From positions 4,092,001 through 4,156,000 of the forward strand of contig NZ_AP022603.1 in the NCBI RefSeq assembly GCF_010726955.1: 64,000 nucleotides of DNA, given 5' to 3'. A program made the translations under genes and the position numbers. The first letter of the stretch is position 1, and the number at the start of each line of letters is the position of its first letter. Of the stretch, positions 9,698-16,474 are shown piece by piece. A model generated the notes under the pieces. The model made no database searches, was not told the DNA's origin, and was given only the letters and a program-made list of their open reading frames with translations. The stretch is from Mycolicibacterium fallax (GTDB taxonomy: Bacteria; Actinomycetota; Actinomycetes; Mycobacteriales; Mycobacteriaceae).

Positions 9698-10818
9698 CAG
9701 GCCCGCTCGTCCAGCGCCAGCCGATATCCGCGTTTCACCACGGTGGCCACGATCTCCTTGTGGCCCAAGCTGTTTCGCAACCGGGCGACCGCCGCCTCCA
9801 CCGCGTGCGGGTCGGCCCCGCCGAGCGCGGCCAGCAGCTCGTCGCGGCCGACGACCGTCCCGGGCTCGCGGGCCAACAGTCGCAGCAGCACCAGCGAGGT
9901 GGGCGTCAGTTCACGCCACTCGCCGTCGACCACCGCGCCGGTGGCGCGCAGCCCCAGCCGGTGCCCGGCGACCGGCAGGTCCGGGCGCAGTTCCGGCAGC
10001 CGCTGTTCCACGCAGCGGGCCAGCGCACCGAGGCGCATCCGGTCCGGGACGACGGGGTCGATGCCGATCTGCTCCAGCGGGCCCGCGGTGACCGGACCGA
10101 CGCAGAACGGCACGACCGGGCCGGCCAGTGCGGCGCGCAGCCCGTCGTACAGCCGCAGTTCCCGGGCCCGGGCCAGTACCGACGCGACTGCCGGGGCCGC
10201 GGTGAAGGTCACCGCGTCGACGCGGGCGAGCGCGATGTCCTCGATCATCCGGTCCAGCTCGGTGGTGTCGGCGGGCCGCTCCCACCGATACACCGGCACC
10301 CCGAGGACCTGCGCGCCGAGCGCGGTGAGCCCCGCCACGAATCCGGGGTGGGGATCCCAGGCCTCCGGAGCCCCGTGCAACTGCACGACGATCCGCGCGC
10401 CGGTCAGGTCCTCGCGCTGCAAGTGGGCGAGCAACTCGGGGGAGGATTCCGAGGCCGGCGACCATTCCTCGCGCAGGCCGGCGGCCCGCAGCGCGCCGGT
10501 CGGCTTGGGGCCGCGGGACAGCACCCGGGCGCCGCGCAGCGCATCCAGCAGCGGCTCGGCCAGACCCCAGCCCTCGGCCGCCTCCACCCAGCCGCGAAAG
10601 CCGATCCCGGTGGTGGCGATCAGCAGGTCGGGCGGGTCGGCGATGACGGCGTCGGTCGCCTCGCGCAGCCGGGCGTCGTCGGCCAGCGGGATCATGCTGA
10701 TCGCGGGCGTGGCGACGACGGATGCGCCCCGCCGGATCAGCAGCGTGGCGAATTCGTCGGCCCGGCGCGCCGCGGTGATCGCGACGGTGAAGCCGAGCAG
10801 TGGGTCGGCCGGGGTCAA
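9697..10818 (-). CDS. Uroporphyrinogen-III synthase domain fused to an OmpR-type winged helix
   Basis: 373 residues, Rv0260c-like. The first roughly 260 residues look like HemD, which cyclises hydroxymethylbilane to uroporphyrinogen III: GFTVAITAARRADEF at the start, then VTFTAAPAV in the second lobe. The last 95 residues form a winged-helix DNA-binding domain ending VVKRGYRLALD, as in OmpR-type regulators. The start is TTG at 10816-10818, overlapping the narK stop, and I see no better one. The fusion suggests a regulator that senses a tetrapyrrole and controls nitrite reduction or siroheme supply. Whether the HemD part is catalytic is unknown. Confidence 0.82.
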   Translation of the reverse strand: MTPADPLLGFTVAITAARRADEFATLLIRRGASVVATPAISMIPLADDARLREATDAVIADPPDLLIATTGIGFRGWVEAAEGWGLAEPLLDALRGARVLSRGPKPTGALRAAGLREEWSPASESSPELLAHLQREDLTGARIVVQLHGAPEAWDPHPGFVAGLTALGAQVLGVPVYRWERPADTTELDRMIEDIALARVDAVTFTAAPAVASVLARARELRLYDGLRAALAGPVVPFCVGPVTAGPLEQIGIDPVVPDRMRLGALARCVEQRLPELRPDLPVAGHRLGLRATGAVVDGEWRELTPTSLVLLRLLAREPGTVVGRDELLAALGGADPHAVEAAVARLRNSLGHKEIVATVVKRGYRLALDERA

Positions 10819-12539
10819 CTGGTACCTCGGGCGGGCAGGCGGTCGACGGTCAGCACGCCCACCAGCGTGTCATGCCGGGCCGGAATCGGCATGGCGGAGG
10901 TGGCCGGGGCGGGCACCCGGACGTAGACCCGCCAGGTCAGCGCCGCGGCCAGCGCGTAGCAGAGGCCGAACACACAGAACGCGATCGTCGCGCCGCCGGT
11001 GGCCTGATAGGAGGCCCGCAGCATCAGGTTGATGCCGACGCCGCCGAGCCCGCCGACCGCCCCGGCGATGCCGATCACCGCACCCGACATCGCGCGCGAA
11101 TAGTGCGTGCGGGTGGCCTCGTCGGCGTTCAGACCGCGCGCGGCGGCCTCGAAGATGGACGGGATCATCTTGTAGACCGACCCGTTGCCGATCCCGCTGA
11201 GCAGGAACAGCAGCACGAACCCGGCGACGTAGCCGGCCAGCGCGGGGCCCGAGGGCACGCCGGTGGGGGAGAGCAGATCGGTGGCGATCAGCACCCCGGC
11301 GCCGCCGATCATGCCCACGAACGCGTACATCGTCACCGCCCCGCCGCCGTCGAACCGGTCGGTGCCCTCTGCGACCGGCCTCTTCCTCGCGGAACTACAC
11401 CGCTCGTCGAACCGGTCGGTGCCTGCTGCGACCGGCCTCTTCCTCGCGGAAGTACACCGCTCGTCGAACCGGTCGGTGCCTGCTGCGACCGGCCTCTTCC
11501 TCGCGGAACTACACCGCTCGTCGAACCGGTCGGTGCCTGCTGCGACCGGCCTCTTCGTCGCGGAAGTACACCGCTCGTCGAACCGGTCGGTGCCTGCTGC
11601 GACCGGCCTCTTCCTCGCGGAACTACACCGCTCGTCGAACCGGTCGGCCAACCGCCCCCCGTAGACCCGAGCGATCGACCCCAGCAGCGGCCCCAGAAAC
11701 GCGATCTGCGCGGCGTGCAGCGCGGCGTCGGCGGCGCTCTGGCCGGCTGCCCGGTAGCTGGCCGCCATCACCTGCCCGAAGGCGAAGGAGAAGCCGATGA
11801 ACGAGCCGAACGTGCCGATGTAGAGCAGTGAGACGATCCAGGTGTGCCGGTGCCGCAGCGCGGCCCGCATCGCGGTCATGTCGACGGTCGGGACCCGCAG
11901 GTTGTCCATGAACAGCGCCGCGCCGATCCCGGCCACGGCCAGCAGCACCAGATAGACCGCGCAGACCCAGTGAGGCTGCCGGTTACCCGCGGTGGCGATA
12001 ACCAGCAGCCCCACCAGCTGAACGACGGGAACGCCGATGTTCCCGCCGCCGGCATTGAGGCCCAGCGCCCAGCCCTTGAGCCGCTGGGGGAAAAACGCAT
12101 TGATGTTGGTCATCGACGACGCGAAGTTCCCGCCGCCGAAGCCGGTCAGTGCCGCGCAGGCCAGGTACACCCAGAGCGGCTGGCCCGGGTTGGCCAGGAT
12201 CACGATGGTCGCCAGCACCGGCACCGCCAGCACGAAGGCCGAGAAGATCGTCCAATTCCGGCCACCGAACCGGGCGGTGGCCAGGGTGTAGGGCAGCCGC
12301 AGGCAGGCACCGACCAGCGTGGCGGTCGCCGCGATGAGGAACTTGTCGGCGGCGGAGATGCCGTAGACCGACTCGGGCATGAACAGCACCATCACCGACC
12401 ACAGTGACCACACCGAAAACCCGACGTGTTCGGCGACGACGGACCACAGCAGGTTTCGTTTGGCGATCCGTTCGCCGCCGCCGGCCCACTGCACCCGGTC
12501 TTCCGGATCCCAGTCGGTGATCGTGTGCGATCGCGTCAT
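10815..12539 (-). CDS. narK: Nitrate/nitrite transporter (NarK family) with an in-frame 57-bp repeat insertion
   Basis: 574 residues, major facilitator superfamily. NarK hallmarks are visible: the nitrate signature GFGGGNFASSMTNINAFFP, and GLNAGGGNIGVPVVQL. It imports nitrate or exports nitrite across the inner membrane, next to nasN and nirBD as narK3 is in M. tuberculosis. I took ATG 12537-12539 (MTRSHTITDW), since the frame upstream is not NarK-like. Oddity: in the cytoplasmic loop carrying the second copy of the MFS motif (GGRLADRF / DGGG), five 19-residue repeats (DERCSSARKRPVAAGTDRF type) are inserted in frame. Without them the protein has normal length, near 479. The gene heads an operon with the HemD-like regulator and chelatase. 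Confidence 0.93.
   Translation of the reverse strand: MTRSHTITDWDPEDRVQWAGGGERIAKRNLLWSVVAEHVGFSVWSLWSVMVLFMPESVYGISAADKFLIAATATLVGACLRLPYTLATARFGGRNWTIFSAFVLAVPVLATIVILANPGQPLWVYLACAALTGFGGGNFASSMTNINAFFPQRLKGWALGLNAGGGNIGVPVVQLVGLLVIATAGNRQPHWVCAVYLVLLAVAGIGAALFMDNLRVPTVDMTAMRAALRHRHTWIVSLLYIGTFGSFIGFSFAFGQVMAASYRAAGQSAADAALHAAQIAFLGPLLGSIARVYGGRLADRFDERCSSARKRPVAAGTDRFDERCTSATKRPVAAGTDRFDERCSSARKRPVAAGTDRFDERCTSARKRPVAAGTDRFDERCSSARKRPVAEGTDRFDGGGAVTMYAFVGMIGGAGVLIATDLLSPTGVPSGPALAGYVAGFVLLFLLSGIGNGSVYKMIPSIFEAAARGLNADEATRTHYSRAMSGAVIGIAGAVGGLGGVGINLMLRASYQATGGATIAFCVFGLCYALAAALTWRVYVRVPAPATSAMPIPARHDTLVGVLTVDRLPARGTS
11349..11648 (+). repeat. 57-bp tandem repeat, five full units plus a partial, inside narK
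   Basis: Units start at 11349, 11406, 11463, 11520 and 11577, with a partial one at 11634. Period 57 is a multiple of three, so narK stays open. Units alternate between two variants (GGAAC and GGAAG before TACACCGC), which suggests growth by duplication of a 114-bp pair. The first unit has a distinct start (CCCTCT) and the fourth has one private base (CTTCGTCG). There are no spacers, so it is not a CRISPR. It has the form of a variable-number tandem repeat. Confidence 0.95.
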
Positions 12540-12698
12540 CGCGGTGTGCTCCCGTCCCGACGGGGTGTCCGTCGCTGCGGCCAAGTTAGGAAGGCCGTGT
12601 TGCGGTGCCGGGCGCCGCGCGTATCGCCGCGGTGAACTCGGGCTCACCGGGGTGTGGCCGCCGGGGTGAGGCCGGGCTTCTCGAGGGATACTCACCCG

Positions 12699-13175
12699 GT
12701 GGGAAGTGACGGCGTCACCGGGCCCTCGGCCGACGAGTTGCGGGCGTTCGAGGCCGCTACCCGCGATCTGGTCGGCCTGGCGCTGCGCAGCGTCGAGCGC
12801 TCGGAGCTGTCGCTGCCCCAGTTCCGGCTGCTGCTGGTGCTGTACGAGTTGGGCACCGTGAGCTCGACGCAATGCGCCCGGGCGCTGGGCGTGGCCGGCT
12901 CCTCGGTCACCCGGCTGGCCGACCGGTTGCACAAGTCGGGTCTGCTGCAGCGCGGTGCCGATCCGCACAATCGCAGCGTGGTGACCCTTGCGCTGACGCC
13001 CGCCGGGCGACGGGCGGTGCGGCAGGTGACCGATCGGCGCCGGCGTGAGCTGACCAAGGCGCTGGGACAACTGGACCCGCAGCGGCGCCGGGAGTGCGCG
13101 GCCACCCTGGACCGGTTGCACGAATTGCTCGATCCGGGCGCCCCGGCCGACGGCGCGCATCGCCTGCTGCTCTGA
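12699..13175 (+). CDS. MarR-family transcriptional regulator
   Basis: About 158 residues from GTG 12699, chosen because GAGGGA lies about 11 bases upstream; an in-frame GTG at 12654 would add 15 residues without a good ribosome site. The winged-helix core is clear: LPQFRLLLVLYELG, then the recognition helix region CARALGVAGSSVTRLADRLHKSGLLQR, and the wing with NRSVVTLALTPAGRR. It binds DNA as a dimer. It is divergent from narK with about 160 bases between the starts, so it may control the transporter operon or the nitrobindin-like gene that follows. Its ligand is unknown. Confidence 0.88.
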   Translation: MGSDGVTGPSADELRAFEAATRDLVGLALRSVERSELSLPQFRLLLVLYELGTVSSTQCARALGVAGSSVTRLADRLHKSGLLQRGADPHNRSVVTLALTPAGRRAVRQVTDRRRRELTKALGQLDPQRRRECAATLDRLHELLDPGAPADGAHRLLL

Positions 13176-13311
13176 ACGTGGTGCCCCGCGCGCTGCGGAC
13201 CTGGGCAAACCGCCTTACCAAATGTCTTGCTCTATGCAACACTTGAGGTGCCGAACCAGCCTTGGGGGCCGGGTCTGGTCATCGGGTTCGGCCCGACGAG
13301 TGGAGCAGTCA

Positions 13312-13944
13312 ATGAGCACATCGATCAGTGAGCCGACCATCGACATCGCCGATATCCGGGGACCGCAGAAGCTCGGTCCGTTGACCCCGCTGGTCGGCGA
13401 CTGGGAGGGCGACGTCGGAATCGACCTGTCCTACCACAACGACGACGACGTCACCGGCCCCACGTCCTACTTCGAAAAGGCCACCTTCACGCCGATTCCG
13501 GTGCAGGAGAACGGCCAGCAGGTGCTGTGGGGCCTGAACTACAAGATGACCGCCTGGCGCCACGGCGAGGAGGCGATGGACCCGTTCCACGACGAGATCG
13601 GATTCCTGTTGTGGGACAAGGCCAACGGCCAGATCATCCGGAACGTGGTCTTCGGCCGCGGCATCGCGATCCTGGCGGGCAGCAGCGCCCAGCCCGGAGA
13701 CCGGGTGCTGCATTTCGACGCCACCCCCGGCGACCCGTCGTACGGCGTCCTGCAGAACCGCTACCTGATGCAGCGCGCCGAGATCCGGGCGTTCACCAGC
13801 ACCTTCACCATCATCGACGACGAAACCTTCAGCTACACCTCGGATCTGCTGTTGCGGCTGGCCGCCATCGGGCAGGACATGCACCACACCGACCAGAACA
13901 CGCTGCGCCGAGTGCGGCGGTTCCACCCGGGCTCGGGGAACTGA
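13312..13944 (+). CDS. Nitrobindin-like heme-binding beta-barrel (FABP-like) protein
   Basis: 210 residues. I chose ATG 13312 (MSTSISEPT), as the upstream extension is unlike the family. The segment LVGDWEGD matches the GxWxG motif of nitrobindins, and the chain continues as an all-beta barrel (YFEKATFTPIP, QQVLWGLNYKM, EIGFLLWD). In nitrobindins a C-terminal His binds ferric heme and the protein reacts with NO or peroxynitrite. A His is present in RRFHPG at the end here. The location beside nitrogen-oxide genes and a hemerythrin-like gene fits a role in handling reactive nitrogen, but that is inference. Confidence 0.8.
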   Translation: MSTSISEPTIDIADIRGPQKLGPLTPLVGDWEGDVGIDLSYHNDDDVTGPTSYFEKATFTPIPVQENGQQVLWGLNYKMTAWRHGEEAMDPFHDEIGFLLWDKANGQIIRNVVFGRGIAILAGSSAQPGDRVLHFDATPGDPSYGVLQNRYLMQRAEIRAFTSTFTIIDDETFSYTSDLLLRLAAIGQDMHHTDQNTLRRVRRFHPGSGN

Positions 13945-13959
13945 CCGGGGCGCCGCGGG

Positions 13960-14394
13960 TCACGCCGCGGCGCACACCCAGCCGTCGGGCATGGCGGCCT
14001 CGGTCAGCAGCTCGGTGAGATCGGCGGCGCAGTCGAGTTCGGTGGCCTGCGGATAGACGATCGGCTCTTCCTTGTCGTTGTGCACGGCGAGCATCCGGAG
14101 CAGTTCGCGGCAGGCCGCCGGGTCGGGATCGCCGGCCTCGATGGCGTCCATCGCGCGCCACAGTTCGCCGTGTTCGCGGATCATCACCATGATCGGCATC
14201 ATCAGGCCCGCGGCGCGCAGCGGCGGGAACATGAACTTCTCCTCCAGGTAGATGTGCCTGCGCAGGGTGTCCAGGGCGGTCCGCAGCGCGGCCCCGTCGT
14301 CGGGGGCGTCCAGGAAGCGTTCGATCTCGGCGTCGATGGCGCGGTGCTCGGCGGTGTAGGCGACGGCGGGATCGGTGGCGTCGGGCGCGGACAT
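13960..14394 (-). CDS. Hemerythrin (HHE) domain protein
   Basis: 144 residues forming a four-helix bundle with the di-iron ligand pattern: EHRAID near residue 16, RRHIYLEEKFMFP near 45-57, REHGELW near 73, and HNDKEEPIVYP near 104. Such domains bind O2, NO or iron and often act in nitrosative or oxidative stress. There is no fused regulatory domain. It is convergent with the nitrobindin-like gene. Confidence 0.87.
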   Translation of the reverse strand: MSAPDATDPAVAYTAEHRAIDAEIERFLDAPDDGAALRTALDTLRRHIYLEEKFMFPPLRAAGLMMPIMVMIREHGELWRAMDAIEAGDPDPAACRELLRMLAVHNDKEEPIVYPQATELDCAADLTELLTEAAMPDGWVCAAA

Positions 14395-14593
14395 GGCGGG
14401 CTCCGTTCATCGGCAGCTGCGGGCCCGGCGAGGTGCCGGGCACGCCGTCCACGCTAATTTCGGCGGCCGCACCCGGGTAGGGCCGAACGTCCCCGTTCCG
14501 CAGGCGCGGGGGCGCGCCGGTGTTGCCGGCATCACAGCCCAGATCGGGTCAGCGGATGTTTGGCTTCCCCGGGAATTGGCCATCCTGGCTGGC

Positions 14594-14767
14594 ATGAGTG
14601 CAACAGACAAGATCAAGAACGCCATTGACGATGCCGCCGGCAAGGCCAAGGAGGCCGCGGGCAACCTGACCGACGACGACCAAAAGAAGAACGAGGGCAA
14701 GGCCGATCAGGCCAAGGCGGACCTCAAGGACGCCGGCGAGAAGGTGAAGGACGCCTTCAAGCACTGA
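14594..14767 (+). CDS. CsbD-family small stress protein
   Basis: 57 residues, highly charged: MSATDKIKNAIDDAAGKAKE and then ADLKDAGEKVKDAFKH. This repeated Lys/Ala/Asp helical pattern is the CsbD family, small cytoplasmic proteins induced by general stress in many bacteria, with unknown biochemistry. It is the last intact host gene before the element. Confidence 0.88.
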   Translation: MSATDKIKNAIDDAAGKAKEAAGNLTDDDQKKNEGKADQAKADLKDAGEKVKDAFKH

Positions 14768-14786
14768 GCCCGGCTGCGGGCCCGCC

Positions 14787-14897
14787 TCAGCCCAGCGCGG
14801 ACTCGAAGGCCCGGTGGGCGGCGTCGTCGAACAACACGAAGCGCACCTCGGCGACCGGGGTTCGGCTCGAGCGCACCGTCGCCACGGCGATCCGGGC
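14787..14897 (-). pseudogene. C-terminal remnant of a macro-domain (ADP-ribose-binding) protein
   Basis: About 36 residues ending RFVLFDDAAHRAFESALG, preceded by ARIAVATVRSSRTPVAEV, match the end of macro-domain proteins of the O-acetyl-ADP-ribose deacetylase type. The rest of the gene is missing: upstream sequence changes at once into the tRNA terminator hairpin. It lies outside attL, so the loss probably predates the present insertion. Confidence 0.6.
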
Positions 14898-14900
14898 GAA

Positions 14901-14936
14901 AGAAACACCCTCCGACGCTGGTCGGAGGGTGTTTCT
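14901..14936 (-). terminator. Original tRNA-Arg terminator, now detached from its gene
   Basis: A perfect 16-bp inverted repeat AGAAACACCCTCCGAC (14901-14916) / GTCGGAGGGTGTTTCT (14921-14936) with loop GCTG. Read on the minus strand the stem runs into TTTCTTTC, a good intrinsic terminator. It directly follows the tRNA 3' fragment at attL, so before insertion it ended tRNA-Arg transcription. The functional tRNA is now 33.7 kb away. Confidence 0.85.
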
Positions 14937-14938
14937 GG

Positions 14939-14987
14939 TGGTGCCCCCGGCAGGATTCGAACCTGCGGCCTTCTGCTCCGGAGGCAG
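14939..14987 (-). repeat. attL: duplicated 3' end of tRNA-Arg
   Basis: 49 bases identical to the tRNA 3' part at 48636-48684 except one base (G at 14968, A at 48665). It covers the CCA, acceptor 3' strand, T arm, variable loop and part of the anticodon arm. It lacks the 5' half and so is not a tRNA gene. Confidence 0.93.
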
Positions 14988-15085
14988 GTGAGCAAAGTCC
15001 ACCTGCGGCTTTGTGAAGTGTGGTCTCGGTAAACATGCAGGTCACACGTTCGGTCGTGTATCAGTGCGATTCACCAGTTACCAAC

Positions 15086-15110
15086 CTGGTGTGACTTCTG
15101 TGTGACTTTT
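15086..15110 (+). repeat. Candidate left integrase arm-type site
   Basis: CTGGTGTGACTT (15086 onward), followed by a second GTGTGACTTTT. The whole 25-base stretch recurs with one mismatch at 48554-48578 near the other end. Two tandem GTGTGACTTYT words at each end, 58-100 bases from the att cores, are what arm-binding sites of a tyrosine integrase look like. Confidence 0.6.
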
Positions 15111-15198
15111 CAGGCGACACTCGAACACCTGATCCAGCAAACATCACGTCCCCGCCGATGGCTGGCATCCTGTCTGCGGCTGGAGAGAGGATCAGCCC

Positions 15199-15444
15199 AT
15201 GATCACCACCGACCCCGCCCGCTACCCGTGCGTTTTCACCGGACAGACCGCTGATGGGCGCACGGTCTGTTGGGACCGTGGCAACTGGTCTGGCGACTGG
15301 GACTTGATACGCGCCGCCGACTCCCTGCGCGGCGTAGACCTGAGCATGCAAGCCATCGCCGTCGCGATTGCCGCTGTGGTTGGGGAGGACGGCATGGTGA
15401 GCGAGACCATCACCGCGCTGCTGAACAAGGAGGACAAACCATGA
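15199..15444 (+). CDS. Hypothetical protein (element, left end)
   Basis: 81 residues, no family recognised. A good ribosome site (GAGAGGA) precedes ATG 15199. The N-terminal half reads like a small beta domain (RYPCVFTGQTADGRTVCWDR), the C-terminal half like one helix (SMQAIAVAIAAVVGED). It has no signal peptide; the hydrophobic helix is too short to be a sure membrane segment. Its stop overlaps the next start (ATGA), so it begins a small co-translated group reading inward from attL. Confidence 0.7.
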   Translation: MITTDPARYPCVFTGQTADGRTVCWDRGNWSGDWDLIRAADSLRGVDLSMQAIAVAIAAVVGEDGMVSETITALLNKEDKP

Positions 15445-15752
15445 CCTCCGACGAACGCATGGAGCGCGCTGTGGCACGGCTAGCGAAAATCGAAGCGTGG
15501 CGTGTGAAGACGAACGCCGACACCACGCCTGAGGAGCTGATCCTCCGCGCCTACGTCAGCAGGTCTGACCGCGCCGAGCTGGTCTCCGCGCTGAGCGCGA
15601 TGGAGTACACCTTCCCTCAATACGAGCCGTATCCGGTTGAAGAGCGGCTGATGGGGACTTGGGACCAACTTCCGCTTGCGTACTACCAGAAGTACATCAG
15701 CCACGATGAGTTGGAAGCTGTCCGCGCCGCTGTGAAACCGCCTCAGGAATAG
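15441..15752 (+). CDS. Hypothetical protein
   Basis: 103 residues from ATG 15441, with AAGGAGG just upstream. Not recognised. Charged and soluble, with helices (SDERMERAVARLAKIEAWR; ISHDELEAVRAAVK) and a Tyr/Pro-rich middle (FPQYEPYPVEERLMG). It overlaps the preceding stop by ATGA and is followed 12 bases later by the next gene, so it is the middle of a three-gene unit. Confidence 0.7.
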   Translation: MTSDERMERAVARLAKIEAWRVKTNADTTPEELILRAYVSRSDRAELVSALSAMEYTFPQYEPYPVEERLMGTWDQLPLAYYQKYISHDELEAVRAAVKPPQE

Positions 15753-15764
15753 GGCGATCCGGCC

Positions 15765-16355
15765 GTGGACAACGACATCATCGCGCTCATCGACCAGGCG
15801 CTTGACGAAGGGGAGCCGTACAGCCCCGCCGACGATCCATACTCGTGGAATGACGCTGCGGTCTGGACTTCCACCGGTGACCACCAAGACCGCGACGACG
15901 ACGAGCGGGACGACGAGGTCGACCCGCTCCGTTACGTCGATAATCCCTTCGCGGGCACCTACTACCAAGATCCGAGCGACCCTCCGTGGCTCGTCACGCC
16001 TGTTGGGCATCAGCACATCTACGACCACGACGAACCCGCTCCCGCCGTGTGGGAAGTGTCCCGCCAACCGCCAGGGTGTTATTCCGACGAACCACAAGCG
16101 GGACAGACGGTTGTCCTGAGCGCGACCCTGAGCGATGGGCTGCGGACGTGTTACTTCACCTACGTCCACGGCGAAGACCCACAGCATGGTGAATGGGACG
16201 GGGACGCGGACATGCTTGAAGCCGTGCGCATCCTTGGAGCGCTCGACCCACCGGACGACCCGCTTCGGATGATTGCCGGCGCGTTGGCGCGCGTCGGGTG
16301 GTGGGGGACGGTGAGCGATTCCGTTTGGCAGGTGCTGGCGGGGGATGACTACTAG
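15765..16355 (+). CDS. Hypothetical acidic protein
   Basis: 196 residues from GTG 15765. Very acidic, especially residues 40-60 (DHQDRDDDERDDEVDP), with many Trp, Tyr and Pro. No motif is recognised. No signal or membrane segment. Strong acidity in a mobile-element protein may mean DNA mimicry or anti-defence, but nothing specific supports that. It closes the three-gene unit. Confidence 0.65.
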   Translation: MDNDIIALIDQALDEGEPYSPADDPYSWNDAAVWTSTGDHQDRDDDERDDEVDPLRYVDNPFAGTYYQDPSDPPWLVTPVGHQHIYDHDEPAPAVWEVSRQPPGCYSDEPQAGQTVVLSATLSDGLRTCYFTYVHGEDPQHGEWDGDADMLEAVRILGALDPPDDPLRMIAGALARVGWWGTVSDSVWQVLAGDDY

Positions 16356-16474
16356 GTCATTGCCCGTGCCCATGCGACGGACACCAGCCGTGAGTTTCCA
16401 GCAATAGGCGTGCGGCAGGGCGCGACACGTTGCGCTGGGACATGATAAGCGCTGGTAAAGCGTAGAATTGTGGT

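Noticed and set aside
11349..11648. CRISPR array
   Set aside because: The 57-bp units abut with no spacers, lie in a coding frame and differ from each other only by a few bases.
12540..13208. N-terminal extension of narK
   Set aside because: The open frame continues upstream but the sequence is not NarK-like, overlaps the MarR gene, and a typical NarK start exists at 12539.
14939..14987. Second tRNA-Arg gene
   Set aside because: Only the 3' 49 bases are present; there is no 5' acceptor strand or D arm.
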